Notes under the pieces: model-generated
Databases searched by the model: none
What the model saw: the letters and a program-made list of their open reading frames with translations, nothing else
Told to the model about the DNA's origin: nothing
DNA from: Caulifigura coniformis
Lineage (GTDB): Bacteria; Planctomycetota; Planctomycetia; Planctomycetales; Planctomycetaceae
Length of the DNA: 64,000 nucleotides
Direction: 5' to 3'
Assembly: GCF_007745175.1 (NCBI RefSeq)
Contig: NZ_CP036271.1
Location: 1,116,001 to 1,180,000, forward strand
Position numbers and translations under genes: made by a program
In this document: positions 1-9,977 of the stretch, piece after piece
Layout: every line of letters begins with the position of its first letter
Numbering within the stretch: position 1 is the stretch's first letter

Positions 1-1269
1 CGCGTGGTCATTCCGGAGCGCCGTGAGCGATTCTTCGAGCGTCGCCGGAACTTTCGGGAAGCTTTCCATTTCGTCCGGCGCGAGGTCGTAGATGTCCTTG
101 TCGAGCGGCGGGCCGGGGTCGATGCGGTGCTGGATGCCGTCCAGCATGGCCATCAACAGGGCGGACGTCGCCAGGTACGGGTTGCAGGACGAATCCGGGC
201 ACCGGAACTCGAACCGCTTCGTCGCCGGGCTCGAACTGTGGACAGGAATGCGAATCGCGGCCGAACGATTGCGGAAGCTGTAGGTCAAATTGATCGGCGA
301 TTCGAAGCCCGGGATGAGGCGCTTGTAGCTGTTGGTCGTCGGGCAGCAGAACGCAAACAGGGCGGGGGAGTGCTTGAGGATACCGCCGATGGCGAACATC
401 GCCATTTCGGTCAGGCCGCCATAGCCGCTTCCGTGGAACAGGTTCTGCGATTCCTTCCATAGCGACACATGCATGTGGCAGCCCGATCCGCTGTCGTTCC
501 AGATCGGCTTGGGCATGAAGGTCGCTGTCTTGCCGTGGCGGGCGGCCATGTTCTTGATGACGTACTTCGACCGCAGGATGTGGTCGGCCGTCTGCAGCAG
601 CGGTGCGAATTTCAGGTCGATTTCACACTGTCCGCCGCTCGCCATTTCGTGGTGCTGAGCCTCGACCTCCACTCCGCATTCCTGCAGCTTGAGCATGATC
701 TCCGTGCGGAGATTCTGCAGGGTGTCGCCCGGGGGCATGGGAAAATATCCCTCGCGGCGGCGGATGTGATACCCGGTCGACCCTTTTCCGCGGTTCCATT
801 CCCCTTCGACGCTGTCGAGGTGGTAGAACGCCTCGTGCTCGTTCTGGTCGAACCGCACGCTGTCGAACACAAAGAACTCGGTTTCGACGCCGAACTGGGC
901 GGCGTCGGCGAACCCGGTCGACTTCATGTAGATCTCGGCCTTGCGGGCCACGTTCCGCGGGTCTTTCGCGTACGCTTCGCGCGTGATCGGATCCTGAATG
1001 TTGCAGGTGATCGCGAGCGTCGACTGCATGAACGGATCGACGTAGGCGGTTTCGGCCTGCGGCACGACGAGCATGTCGCTTTCGTTGATGGCCTGCCATC
1101 CGCGGAGCGACGAGCCGTCAATGCTGAATCCCTCTTCGAAGCTCTTTTCCGTCAGCGCCTTGACGGGAATCGTGAAGTGCTTGTGCGTGCCGGGAAAATC
1201 CATGAACCGGAGGTCGACAGCACGGATTTCATCGCGGCGGCAAAGAGCCAGGACTTCTTTAGGCGTCAT
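1..1269 (-). CDS. glnA: Type I glutamine synthetase, 3' end cut by the window edge
   Basis: This enzyme makes glutamine from glutamate, ammonia and ATP in the cytoplasm and is the central step of ammonium assimilation. The first 423 codons are present and roughly 50 C-terminal residues lie off the window. Reading from ATG at 1269 the protein begins MTPKEVLALC and continues with the family-typical AVDLRFMDFPG. The GS-I substrate loop DGSSLRGW starts at D51, the metal ligands sit in VETEFF (E129, E131), and an NRSAAIRIP segment with the expected arginine lies further on. The start agrees with the normal N-terminus of GS-I, although the upstream bases show no strong Shine-Dalgarno. It is separated by more than 30 kb from the ammonium transporter/PII/GlnD cluster at 32-38 kb, with which it should work. 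Identification is secure; the adenylylation site lies near or past the edge and was not judged. Confidence 0.95.
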   Translation of the reverse strand, partial: MTPKEVLALCRRDEIRAVDLRFMDFPGTHKHFTIPVKALTEKSFEEGFSIDGSSLRGWQAINESDMLVVPQAETAYVDPFMQSTLAITCNIQDPITREAYAKDPRNVARKAEIYMKSTGFADAAQFGVETEFFVFDSVRFDQNEHEAFYHLDSVEGEWNRGKGSTGYHIRRREGYFPMPPGDTLQNLRTEIMLKLQECGVEVEAQHHEMASGGQCEIDLKFAPLLQTADHILRSKYVIKNMAARHGKTATFMPKPIWNDSGSGCHMHVSLWKESQNLFHGSGYGGLTEMAMFAIGGILKHSPALFAFCCPTTNSYKRLIPGFESPINLTYSFRNRSAAIRIPVHSSSPATKRFEFRCPDSSCNPYLATSALLMAMLDGIQHRIDPGPPLDKDIYDLAPDEMESFPKVPATLEESLTALRNDHA

Positions 1270-1836
1270 GAAGCGCAACAGGTGGAGGGAGCAGTCGGAC
1301 GATGGAGCGGCATCGTAGCAGTCTGTGGTACGGGACGCCGCTCCTGAACGTCAATGCACCGTCCCCCTGGCACGTTCGCCGACGGTCGATCGGACTTTCC
1401 GTTTCTGACCGGCGGACGATGGCTTGAGGCAAGAAGTCCGGTGGCAGGGGGTGGTCTGTCCTTCTCGCCCTTCCTCCCCGGTTCCGGGAAATGATAGCGG
1501 CGGAGTCCTCCGGGCAGCTCCCGGCCTTGCGGGACGCTCTGGCATGCAGCCTCGGGGGTTACGCCGGAGGCTGGAAGCCCTTGTCGCTGAAGAAGAACCG
1601 ACCGAACGGGCCTGATGGACCTCTCGACAGGCCGCGTCGTCGGGCAGCGTGGCTCGGTCAGGAGATCCGGGGCACGCAGATTCCCGGTCTACGGCTGTGG
1701 TGCGTGACGGATTGGATGCGATCGTGTTCATGTTCCCTCCACCCTGCGTGAGTGGTTGCGCGTGCCTTCCGCGCGGGAACCTGAAATGGCGATTCCACCG
1801 TTGTCCAGGGATCCGGACGTCGGATTATTCCGCGAA
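1270..1836. other. Intergenic stretch upstream of glnA, no convincing gene
   Basis: About 570 bases separate the glutamine synthetase start from the end of the C45 hydrolase gene. A minus-strand frame (1351-1731, 126 codons) has a fair GGAGGGA before its ATG. Its codon use is mixed at third positions, with several AGG, CGA and GGA codons unlike the neighbouring genes, and the product is an Arg/Pro/Ser mixture without any motif, so I do not call it. The region probably carries the glnA promoter; I could not place a -35/-10 pair with confidence. Confidence 0.4.
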
Positions 1837-3084
1837 TCACTGAGTCCGGGCGGGGACGGCCGCGGGGGCCGGCTGCGCCTGCAGCAGTCCTTTGACGTTG
1901 GCCAGGACCTGCTCCGAGGCCGAAGTGTGGAGCGCCTGCATCGACTGCGGGTCGACCCCCGATTCCCGCCAGGTCGAGAGCTTGGCAGCCGTCCGCTCGA
2001 CGAGTTCGTCTTCGAGCGGCCAGAGGGTCCGCCAGACCTGCTCGAGGCCGCGGGTGCGCACGCCGTCGGGTTCCTTGGTGTAGAACCGGGCCCGGAGTTC
2101 GTTGACGGCCAGGCAGATCGGGGATCCTTCCTTGCCAGAGAGTTCTTCGGCGACGCTGCCAGTGGCGACCCAGCAGGGGACCGCGGCCGAGAATTTCGGG
2201 TCGCCGAGACCGACCCACATCGTCGTCAGCAGCGGGTTCTCGCCGGCTTTGACACCATGAAACACGGCCCAGGAGACGGTGCTCGTCCGGCTGATGGTGT
2301 TCGTCGTGGGGATGAATTCGGGGAGTTCGCCTGGAGCACCGTTCACCGTGCCGGCATAGGGGACTCCGTCGGCGCTGGCCAGATCCCGTGCACACGCCCG
2401 CAGCAGCAGCTTCACATCGACCTTGCCCGCTTCAGGAATGAGGATGGCCGCTGCGCGCTTGTAACGCTCGGCCGAGTAGAGCGCGCCGAGTTTCTCAGTG
2501 GGGGGCGGAGAGGGAATGCCCTGGCCGGTGCAGGAGAAGTTCGAGCGGACGATGATGCCTTCGGGGGCGACCTTCGGATCGTTGGCGTCGTACTTCACAT
2601 ACTTGTCAAAAGCGCACTCGAAGAGGGCGGCGCCTCCCTGAGCATCAATGACACCGAAGGCTCCGCTGGTCGTCCGGCCGGAGGCGTTCGTCTTCTCGAG
2701 GAACTGCTGGACCTCATCAACCGTGGCACAGTTCTGCAGCGCCCGGAGCATGAACTCGCCGTTGCCCGGGCCCTTGATTCCCTTGGGGCCGATCAGGTCT
2801 TTGCACATCGAATTCTCGATGCACAGGCCTGCTGAATTCACACCCATCCAGATCGACCGTTTTCCCCCTGCGTTGACCTGGGCCGTGACGGCGTACTTGC
2901 CGCTGGTGATGAAGGCGACCTCGTTCTTCGTGGTGTTGATGTCGCGGTTCTTCCACAGGATCGGCCGGCCGTCGGCTGTCGCGCGGCCGCTGATGACGGC
3001 CGTCGTACAGGCCTGCACCGGGCCGGATGGAAGGACAAGGAACGCGCTCAGGACAGTCAGCCAGATCCGGAATCGGGACGTCAT
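1837..3084 (-). CDS. Secreted C45-type Ntn amide hydrolase (acyltransferase-like peptidase family)
   Basis: The 415-residue product belongs by motif to the N-terminal-nucleophile C45 group (isopenicillin-N acyltransferase / carcinine hydrolase-like), which cleaves or transfers acyl groups at amide bonds. A hydrophobic leader of about 25 residues ends in PVQA. It is followed at once by C26-T-T-A-V and then GRPILWKNRDI, the usual start of these enzymes, where the cysteine is the nucleophile. Signal cleavage after A25 would expose that cysteine directly, so export and activation could be one event. Later blocks such as WMGVNSAGLCIENS are also family-like. It starts 15 bases after the M14 carboxypeptidase stop, so the two are almost surely co-transcribed. 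The substrate is unknown; a peptide or N-acyl amino acid is a reasonable inference from the neighbour. Confidence 0.8.
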   Translation of the reverse strand: MTSRFRIWLTVLSAFLVLPSGPVQACTTAVISGRATADGRPILWKNRDINTTKNEVAFITSGKYAVTAQVNAGGKRSIWMGVNSAGLCIENSMCKDLIGPKGIKGPGNGEFMLRALQNCATVDEVQQFLEKTNASGRTTSGAFGVIDAQGGAALFECAFDKYVKYDANDPKVAPEGIIVRSNFSCTGQGIPSPPPTEKLGALYSAERYKRAAAILIPEAGKVDVKLLLRACARDLASADGVPYAGTVNGAPGELPEFIPTTNTISRTSTVSWAVFHGVKAGENPLLTTMWVGLGDPKFSAAVPCWVATGSVAEELSGKEGSPICLAVNELRARFYTKEPDGVRTRGLEQVWRTLWPLEDELVERTAAKLSTWRESGVDPQSMQALHTSASEQVLANVKGLLQAQPAPAAVPARTQ

Positions 3085-3099
3085 GATCTCAAACCCGCA

Positions 3100-5625
3100 T
3101 TAGTGATTCGTCGGCGTCTCGAGTGCTCGCGTCGCCGAGGGTGAAAGGAGGATGGCGCGGAAAAGCAGGTGGAAGGTCGCCTGCGACCAGCCACGATAGT
3201 GCGGGCGGAAACCGAACAGGTGAATCTGTCCCTGCTCCATGGGAATGTGCACCCAGGCGCTCGATCCCTCGAGGGCTTTCGGGTGACTGATGTAGCCTGA
3301 GAGCAGAAGCTGGGTCGGAGCATATTCGAGCAGCGTCGACACAGTCGCTTCGATCCTGTTCGCTGCATCGCGTTCAGACTTTGACATCACATTCCAGCCG
3401 ACGGAGCCGGAGAAGAACAGGGCGACATCGTCCGGGAGGCCGGCCGTCCAGGGATGCGGCTTCACGACGCCTCTCAGCACGCTGCCTGGACAGGAGAAAT
3501 CTCTCGCGCCCGGCTCCTTGAGCACGTTCTTCAGCGGGAGCTGAAAGAGTTCGATCGCCCAGTGGCATGAACCGTCGAACGCGACGAGCGTTCCCCCTTT
3601 GCGGACGAACTCCTTGACGGCCAGCGAACCTTCCGGAGCGAGCCCTTCCGCGAGCGGAGCGGCGATCGATCCCTGCTTTCGGCCATGATCCAACTCGGTG
3701 GCGGAGACGTCGGGAATGATCAGGACGTCGATCTGCTCGCCGACATGTCCAGCGCGAAGCATCTCGTTACGGACGGTGACGAAGGGAATGCGGAAGTGGT
3801 CGAGCACCCACCGCAGCCAGCCTTCGTCCATGCTGCTCGACCAGGGAGCGTACACGCCGATCCGTGGCAGCCTCCTGATGGGACGGGCGCCGGTCTTGAG
3901 TTCGGAGGAGCCTGGCAGAAGCGAGCCTTCGTTCGCTCCATAGGCATACTGGAAGGTCTGTCCCTGCTGCAGGCCCTGGACGAGTTTCACCCACGTGTCA
4001 CTGTCCGAGAGTGAAAGCGCCCCGCGGCCATTCGGCGTCGATGGACCGTGGAACGACTTCATCGCGTCCGTGGCCCGTGTCGCCAGCTGCGTCGCAACCT
4101 GGAAGTCGTTGGCCACGGCCACGCGGCGGACTCCCATCAGCAGGGGCAGCGTCCAGCCGGACACGTCGTATGGTTTCGTGCCGGACGGAAAGACCTGCAG
4201 CTCGAAGAGGTCTTTGACATAGTTGCCGTAGGGTTGGTCGCGCCAGATGACGATCGTTCCAGGGGGATACTCGATTCCATCGGCCTTGAATGGTGAACTC
4301 GAAACGCCGACTTCGACTCCCGCGAGCATCAGCGAATCGAGCAGTCGGCGTGTGGCTCCCAGGTCGCGGTTGTCGGATGGAATCAGCCACGCCCGCGGGC
4401 CTCCCTTCTTCCCCGCGGCAATGCTCCGCTCCGCAGCCTCCATCGCGTTCTTCCGCCAGAACTCCGGCTCGCGGTTGATGCTTCCCATGAGCGAACGCGC
4501 GAACGCCAGCTCGTAGGCATGGATGTCCTTCAGCCGCCACCAGCCGCCTGGCCACGGGTTCACGAACTGGTTGGATGGCTGGTAAGGCGCACCTTCAACC
4601 GGCGCTTTCAGCGAGGAGGGTTCCTGAAAGATCGGTGAGCCGAGCCGGGCCGACGCGGCTTCCGTGAGGATTCCAATGATGTTGTGCCGGCAGGGGACGC
4701 TGCGGTTTCCGCCGTTCCACCAGGCGTCGTACGACACACCGGTGGCGACGCCGGCAAGGCCTTCCCGGTTGAGATCCATTGCGGCGCGTGTGCCGATCAG
4801 GTTCGTCGCGGCGACGATGCCCGGATCGATGTTCGGGTTCAGTGGATCACGATAGGGAGGGACGAAGAATCGCTCTTTCGAATTTCCCTGCTGGTGCACG
4901 TCCCAGAGGATCTGCGGGAACCATTCCTGATAGAGGAGCTTCGTCAGGATCCGGGACTCGTTCTGCGTCAGCATGAACCAGTCGCGGTTGTTGTCGTGGC
5001 CGGTGTAATACTGGTAGAGCTTCGTCATGCCCGAGCCTTCGAAGGGCGTATAGGCATTCTCGCGATACCAGCTGACGACGTGGTCGACGCCATCGGGGTT
5101 GAGCGAGGGGGTGATGACGATCACCGCGTTTTCCCGGGCGGATTTGAAGGGCTCTTCGTTTGATGTGGCGAGTTGCCAGGCAAGATGCATGGCCATTTCG
5201 GTCGCGGCGACCTCGGTGGAGTGCATCGTCGGGGTGATGAAGAGCGTGACCTTCCCCTCATCGATGGCGTTTTTTTTCTCGGCCGCCGTGCGACCGCGGG
5301 GATCGGCAATGGCCTTGTTGGCCGCCTTGATCTGCGGAAGCCGCGCCAGGTTCTCTTCGCTGGAGATGATCGCAATCAGGAAGTCGCGACCTTCGGTAGT
5401 CTTTCCCGGGCTCTCGACGATGACCCGGGGGGACTGCTCATCCAGCTTGCGGTAGTAGCCGCTGACCATCGTCCAGTCGGCGAGCTGAAAATCAGTTCCG
5501 ATGGGGCGACCGAGGAACTCTTCGGGCGACAGCGGTCGGGCAGTCGCTACAGGTTCGTCCGAATAGGACGCGGTTCCCGCAAGCAGCCCAGACAGGAAGA
5601 ACAGCGTGGCGATGGAACAGCGCAT
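3100..5625 (-). CDS. Secreted M14-family zinc carboxypeptidase with C-terminal GATase-like domain
   Basis: From ATG at 5625 the protein has 841 residues and a clear signal peptide (MRCSIATLFFLSGLLAGTAS). An alternative ATG at 5658 would add eleven residues. Residues about 45-330 form an M14 metallocarboxypeptidase: MHSTE supplies the zinc ligands H135 and E138, H244 in WDVHQQG is the third ligand, NPDG lies at 176-179 and the catalytic glutamate is E322 in GILTEAA. The second half, from about residue 590, reads as a Rossmann-like class I amidotransferase/DJ-1-type fold (RIGVYAPW, IDVLIIPDVSA), an arrangement known in other large M14 proteins and probably non-catalytic. The frame stays open further upstream, but that extension is Arg-rich and not protein-like. 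It is the middle gene of a likely three-gene run: Gfo/Idh oxidoreductase, this gene, C45 hydrolase. It probably trims peptides outside the cytoplasm. Confidence 0.86.
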   Translation of the reverse strand: MRCSIATLFFLSGLLAGTASYSDEPVATARPLSPEEFLGRPIGTDFQLADWTMVSGYYRKLDEQSPRVIVESPGKTTEGRDFLIAIISSEENLARLPQIKAANKAIADPRGRTAAEKKNAIDEGKVTLFITPTMHSTEVAATEMAMHLAWQLATSNEEPFKSARENAVIVITPSLNPDGVDHVVSWYRENAYTPFEGSGMTKLYQYYTGHDNNRDWFMLTQNESRILTKLLYQEWFPQILWDVHQQGNSKERFFVPPYRDPLNPNIDPGIVAATNLIGTRAAMDLNREGLAGVATGVSYDAWWNGGNRSVPCRHNIIGILTEAASARLGSPIFQEPSSLKAPVEGAPYQPSNQFVNPWPGGWWRLKDIHAYELAFARSLMGSINREPEFWRKNAMEAAERSIAAGKKGGPRAWLIPSDNRDLGATRRLLDSLMLAGVEVGVSSSPFKADGIEYPPGTIVIWRDQPYGNYVKDLFELQVFPSGTKPYDVSGWTLPLLMGVRRVAVANDFQVATQLATRATDAMKSFHGPSTPNGRGALSLSDSDTWVKLVQGLQQGQTFQYAYGANEGSLLPGSSELKTGARPIRRLPRIGVYAPWSSSMDEGWLRWVLDHFRIPFVTVRNEMLRAGHVGEQIDVLIIPDVSATELDHGRKQGSIAAPLAEGLAPEGSLAVKEFVRKGGTLVAFDGSCHWAIELFQLPLKNVLKEPGARDFSCPGSVLRGVVKPHPWTAGLPDDVALFFSGSVGWNVMSKSERDAANRIEATVSTLLEYAPTQLLLSGYISHPKALEGSSAWVHIPMEQGQIHLFGFRPHYRGWSQATFHLLFRAILLSPSATRALETPTNH

Positions 5626-5747
5626 GAGGTGGGGGAGGTGGGGCGGTCGGCGATCCATGTGCCTTGGCGCGACACAAGGAACGGGAAGGATGTTCGATTT
5701 CGAAAGGCGTTGAACAGTGGCTGGACTGCTCGCCGCTGCGTTCGAGG

Positions 5748-7094
5748 CTACAGCGACCAGCCTTCGCGCGGTTTGCGGCTCACGAATTGTTCCGCTTCGG
5801 GGGCGTTGCGCACCCGTCCGTTCACGTGGTCCCATTCCAGCTTTTTGCCGGCGCGGTAGGCCACGTTGCCGAGGTGGTTGGTGATGGTGAGCAGTCCGGC
5901 GTAGCTGAACGGGCTGCTGGTGGGCGTGCCGTTCTTGCAGGCGAGCACCCATTCCTCGTGCTGGCCGGGTGAATCGGGGATCGTCGGCTTCGGCGGCTGA
6001 AAGTCCTTGAACTTTTCGGTGGGGAGGAGGGTGTGTGTGCCGTAGTCGCAGAGGAGCATTCCGTTGTCGCCGATGAAGAGCATCCCTGAGCCCTTGGAGG
6101 GGATGCCGCCGTCCAGAAGGATCTGCGGTTTGTGCGTTCCCTGGTACCAGTGCATGGTGCAGGCGGGCATGTCGCCGCGGGCGGGGAACTCGTAGCGCAC
6201 GGACATGGAGGCCGGCGCGAGATCGACGTGCGGCGGCGGGCCGAAGGCCTCGATCGTCGTGGGGGCTTCCAGGTTCAAAGCCCAGAACGGGAGGTCATTG
6301 AAGTGGCTTCCGAGGTCGGACATGGTGCCGCTGCCGAAATCCCACCAGCGATACCATTTCGGGCCTGGCAGGTAGACATCGGAGTAGGGACGCATCGGCG
6401 CGGGGCCGATCCAGAGATCCCAGTCGATCTCGGGCGGCGGAGTGACCTGGGCGGTCGGGGGTTCGGTGACGTAGACGATGTCCTTATTCACTTTCGCGTC
6501 TTCTTCCGACTGCAGGCCCCACGCCCGGCCGACCCAGACATGCGCCTCGCGCACTGGGCCGATGGCGCCGGCCTGGACGAGTTCCACGATCCGCCGATAG
6601 TTGGAGGAGGCGTGAATCTGCGTCCCCATCTGAGTCGGGACACCCGCCTCTTTCGCGGCCTGCATGATCCGTCGCGCTTCGCCGATGTTGTGGGTCAGCG
6701 GTTTTTCGCAATAGACCGGCTTTTTGAGCTGCAGGGCTGGCAGGGTGGCGAAGGCGTGCGTGTGTTCGGTGGTGCTGACGACGACCGCGTCGATGTTCTT
6801 GAGGTCGTCGTAGAGACGGCGGAAGTCGGAGAAGGTTTTCGCGCCGGGGTGCTGCTGCGCGGCGGCTCCGAGGGAGGAGTTGTTGACGTCGCAAAGGGCG
6901 ACGACGTTGACGCCGACGAGCGTCTGTTTCGTCACCGATCGCAGATTCGCTCCGCCGCGTCCTCCCACACCGATGAACGCCACATCAAGCCGGTCGTTGG
7001 CTGCAAACGAGGGACGGTGCATTGCGGCGCCGGCCGCGATCGCGGCTCCGGTCTTGAGAGCATCCCGCCGCGACATTCCCCGTTGAGCGTTCAT
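5748..7094 (-). CDS. Tat-exported Gfo/Idh/MocA family oxidoreductase
   Basis: This 448-residue protein begins with a twin-arginine signal (SRRDALKTG, residues 8-16, followed by an Ala-rich stretch). The NAD(P)-binding Rossmann motif [10 protein letters not shown] lies near residue 37, and the family motif CEKPLTHN, whose lysine and proline are characteristic, comes after YHxD-type strand residues. The C-terminal half carries the usual Gfo/Idh substrate domain ([18 protein letters not shown]). Planctomycetes encode many such exported copies, generally thought to act on sugars or inositols; the substrate here cannot be read from sequence. It lies upstream of the M14 and C45 genes on the same strand. 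The gap to M14 is about 90-120 bases, so co-transcription is possible but less certain than for M14-C45. Confidence 0.9.
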   Translation of the reverse strand: MNAQRGMSRRDALKTGAAIAAGAAMHRPSFAANDRLDVAFIGVGGRGGANLRSVTKQTLVGVNVVALCDVNNSSLGAAAQQHPGAKTFSDFRRLYDDLKNIDAVVVSTTEHTHAFATLPALQLKKPVYCEKPLTHNIGEARRIMQAAKEAGVPTQMGTQIHASSNYRRIVELVQAGAIGPVREAHVWVGRAWGLQSEEDAKVNKDIVYVTEPPTAQVTPPPEIDWDLWIGPAPMRPYSDVYLPGPKWYRWWDFGSGTMSDLGSHFNDLPFWALNLEAPTTIEAFGPPPHVDLAPASMSVRYEFPARGDMPACTMHWYQGTHKPQILLDGGIPSKGSGMLFIGDNGMLLCDYGTHTLLPTEKFKDFQPPKPTIPDSPGQHEEWVLACKNGTPTSSPFSYAGLLTITNHLGNVAYRAGKKLEWDHVNGRVRNAPEAEQFVSRKPREGWSL

Positions 7095-7272
7095 CAGCTG
7101 CTCCGGTCAATTGAACATGGTCGTTCCAGCGGGAGCCACCATATCAGGAGCGAAGGCCGATGCCACCGCAGGCGGTGGGTGCAAGTCGCTCAAGCCGGCT
7201 GTTGCTGTCTCCCGGGCGGTTGCCGAACGGGCTTCGGGCGTCAACAATTCGGTTCCCCCGAGCACGGAACGC

Positions 7273-8490
7273 ATGTCCAGATCGTTTGAAGAACTCACGC
7301 CCCAGAATTTCTCGTTCAACAGTCCGCTTGGCTGGTGTCCTGCGTGTCAGGGTCTGGGGACGGAGCAGGGGACGAATCTCGCGGCCCTGATTCCGAATCC
7401 CGAACGTTCGCTGCTTGAAGGGGCGGTCCTCGCCTGGCCGGATCCGCAGACGAACCCGCTGTTCCGCACGATTCTCGAAACGCTGTCGCGCGAGTTCGGA
7501 ATCCCGCTGGATGTTCCGTATCGCCAGCTCGATCCACGGCATCAGCGGGTCGTTCTGTATGGCAGCGGCGAACGATGGCTCGACACGCAACCTGCACCTG
7601 CCGGCGGCAACGGCGAACCGGAGTCGGATGAACTCGCCGCCCCCGTGAAAGGCAAAAAGTCGAAGGCCAAACCGGCTTCGGCCCCGGGTAGCTTCAAGTT
7701 CCAGTACAAGGGGCTGTACCCGGCTATTGAAGAAGCGACCCGCGTGTCGTTCGAGTATCGCGCGGCGCTGAGCGACCTCGTTGGCGAAACGACGTGCTCC
7801 ATGTGCCAGGGGACGCGCATTCGCGATGACGCCGCGGCCGTGAAGCTGCGCGGGAAGACGCTGCCGCAGGTGACGCAGCTTTCCCTTCGCGAGGCGCTTG
7901 CGTTCTTTGAAGAGATGTCGCTGAAGGCTGAAGAGAAGAAGGTTGCCGGCGATCTCCTGAACGAAGTGATCCACCGGCTGAAGTTCCTGGTGGAGGTGGG
8001 GCTGGATTACCTGACGCTCGACCGGCCGATGCCGTCGCTGTCGGGGGGAGAGTCACAGCGGATCCGTCTGGCGGGGCAGATTGGACGGGCGCTGACGGGC
8101 GTGCTGTACGTGCTCGATGAGCCGACGATCGGGCTGCACCCGCGGGACAACCACCGGCTGATCGGCGCGCTGCATCGCCTGCGGGACCTGGGGAATACGG
8201 TCGTACTCGTCGAGCACGACAAGGAGGTTCTCGAAGCGGCCGACCACCTGTACGACTTCGGTCCTGGAAGCGGCCGGTTCGGGGGGCAGGTGGTGGGGCA
8301 AGGGACGCCGCGGGAGTTCGAGTCGGGAAAGGTCGAAGGATCTCTGACGGGCGACTACCTGTCGTCGAAGAAGGTGATTCCGATTCCAAAGACGCGCCGG
8401 ATGGAACGTCGGGGTGAGGAAGCTCCGAAGGCCGGTGCGACGCTGGAGACTTCGCCTGCGAAGAAGCCTCGGAAGAAGAAGAAGGCCTAG
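7273..8490 (+). CDS. Orphan UvrA fragment: zinc-finger and signature half of one ATPase site, no Walker A
   Basis: The 405-residue product matches only an internal part of UvrA, the excision-repair DNA damage sensor. It begins at the [14 protein letters not shown] zinc-finger strand (C22, C25), with the second pair C175/C178 about 150 residues later. It continues through the ABC signature LSGGESQ (256-262), Walker [14 protein letters not shown] (280-292) and the H-loop histidine H315. The P-loop of this ATPase domain and the entire second ATPase domain are missing, and the end is a Lys/Arg-rich tail of about 40 residues. The long spacing between cysteine pairs is like the insertion-bearing UvrA forms seen in planctomycetes. 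The frame stays open to a TTG at 7111, but the extra 54 codons show no UvrA similarity. It could be a decayed paralogue or a regulatory remnant. Confidence 0.75.
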   Translation: MSRSFEELTPQNFSFNSPLGWCPACQGLGTEQGTNLAALIPNPERSLLEGAVLAWPDPQTNPLFRTILETLSREFGIPLDVPYRQLDPRHQRVVLYGSGERWLDTQPAPAGGNGEPESDELAAPVKGKKSKAKPASAPGSFKFQYKGLYPAIEEATRVSFEYRAALSDLVGETTCSMCQGTRIRDDAAAVKLRGKTLPQVTQLSLREALAFFEEMSLKAEEKKVAGDLLNEVIHRLKFLVEVGLDYLTLDRPMPSLSGGESQRIRLAGQIGRALTGVLYVLDEPTIGLHPRDNHRLIGALHRLRDLGNTVVLVEHDKEVLEAADHLYDFGPGSGRFGGQVVGQGTPREFESGKVEGSLTGDYLSSKKVIPIPKTRRMERRGEEAPKAGATLETSPAKKPRKKKKA

Positions 8491-8705
8491 CGAGCCGGGT
8501 GGCTGCGTGTTTCCGGCGTTCGCTCTGGTGAAGATGAGCCGTACTTCATTCGGACGGTCTGTCTCGACACGGAGCAGCAAAATCCTCGCGGTCAAGCCGC
8601 TGCATCACGGAACAGGCCCTCTACAATACGGGCCACCCCAGCGGTCAGGGCGAATTTCCCTCCATCGTTGACCCACCTTTCTCCAGTGGCCATTTTATTT
8701 CTGTC

Positions 8706-9932
8706 ATGCGCACTGTTCTCGGATTGATCCTTGCCGGCGGTAAAGGTTCTCGTCTGGAGCCCCTCACGGTTGATCGGGCGAAACCTGCCGTCCCGTTCGG
8801 CGGCATCTACCGCATCATCGACTTCACGCTCTCGAACTGCATTAACAGCGGGCTGCGGAAGATTCTCGTCCTGACGCAGTACAAGGCGGCCAGCCTCGAC
8901 CGTCACATCAATCGCGCCTGGCGTTTTCTCTGCCGCGAGCTGGGAGAGTTCATCGATATCCTTCCGCCGCAGCAGCGTCTGGGGGAATTGTGGTACCGCG
9001 GGACGGCCGACGCCGTGTACCAGAACATCTACACGATCGAGCAGTCGATGCCGGAGGACATCCTGATCCTCTCCGGCGACCACGTCTACAAGATGGATTA
9101 CTCGCTCCTTCTCGAAGAGCACCGACGCACCAACGCGGACTGCACGCTCGCCTGCATTCCCGTGCCGCTGGCCGAAGGCCGGCATTTCGGAGTGATGGGG
9201 ATCGACAACGAAGAGTGGGTGCAGCGGTTCGATGAGAAGCCGGAGAATCCCTTCTGCATTCCGGGTGATCCGGATCGATGCCTGGCGTCGATGGGGGTGT
9301 ATGTCTTCAAGGCGCGGACGCTTTTCGAAGAACTCTGCCGCGCGGCGACGGTGCAGTCGAGCAATCACGACTTCGGCAAAGACCTGATCCCGGACATGAT
9401 TCGCACTCACAAGGTGCGGGCTTACCAGTTCCGCGACGCGAAGACGGGCGACACGGCTTACTGGCGGGACGTCGGAACTCTCGATGCCTTCTACGAGGCC
9501 AACATGGACCTCGTTTCCGTGAATCCGCAACTGAATCTTTACGACAACGACTGGCCGATCCGGGGCTGGCATCCGCCGCTGCCGCCTCCGAAGTTCGTGT
9601 TCGCGCAGGAGCACGCGGAACGTCCGCGAATCGGCACGGCTCTGGACAGCATGGTCTGCCCGGGCAGCGTGATCTCCGGCGGGCGTGTCCAGGGCTCGAT
9701 TGTCTCGTGCAACGTCCGCGTCAACAGCTGGTCGACAGTCGAAGACTCGATCCTCTTCGAAGGGGTGCAGATCGGGCGGCATGCCAGGATTCGCAAGGCA
9801 ATCATCGACAAAGGAGTCATCATCCCGGAAGGGATGCAGGTGGGTTACAACCGCGAAGAAGACCTCGCGCATGGCTTCGTCGTCGCTGACAGCGGCGTCA
9901 CCGTCATCGGCATGGAAGCGGAACTGGGGTAG
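8706..9932 (+). CDS. glgC: Glucose-1-phosphate adenylyltransferase (ADP-glucose pyrophosphorylase)
   Basis: The enzyme makes ADP-glucose from glucose-1-phosphate and ATP, the committed step of bacterial glycogen synthesis. The 408-residue protein has the nucleotidyltransferase signature LILAGGKGSRLEPLT at residues 7-21 and the RAKPAVPFGG segment. GTADAVYQN, the DHVYKMDY metal-binding strand near residue 120 and the sugar-phosphate-site FDEKPENP are also present. The last 110 residues form the left-handed beta-helix allosteric domain (ISGGRVQGSIVSCNVRVNSWS). Length and ending (GVTVIGMEAELG) are normal. No other glycogen genes flank it, although a GH63-like glycosidase lies 1.6 kb downstream. 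A TACAAT hexamer at 8622-8627 could be its -10 element, but the -35 is poor. Confidence 0.95.
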   Translation: MRTVLGLILAGGKGSRLEPLTVDRAKPAVPFGGIYRIIDFTLSNCINSGLRKILVLTQYKAASLDRHINRAWRFLCRELGEFIDILPPQQRLGELWYRGTADAVYQNIYTIEQSMPEDILILSGDHVYKMDYSLLLEEHRRTNADCTLACIPVPLAEGRHFGVMGIDNEEWVQRFDEKPENPFCIPGDPDRCLASMGVYVFKARTLFEELCRAATVQSSNHDFGKDLIPDMIRTHKVRAYQFRDAKTGDTAYWRDVGTLDAFYEANMDLVSVNPQLNLYDNDWPIRGWHPPLPPPKFVFAQEHAERPRIGTALDSMVCPGSVISGGRVQGSIVSCNVRVNSWSTVEDSILFEGVQIGRHARIRKAIIDKGVIIPEGMQVGYNREEDLAHGFVVADSGVTVIGMEAELG

Positions 9933-9977
9933 TCTTCCGGAGCGAACTTCCGAGATCACCCCGGTGTCAGGCTGCCG

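Noticed and set aside
1351-1731. 126-codon minus-strand frame with a fair Shine-Dalgarno upstream of glnA
   Set aside because: Third-position base use unlike the neighbours, many rare arginine codons, no motif.
7111-7272. Upstream extension of the UvrA fragment to a TTG codon
   Set aside because: The extra residues show no UvrA similarity and no ribosome site; the homology begins at 7273.
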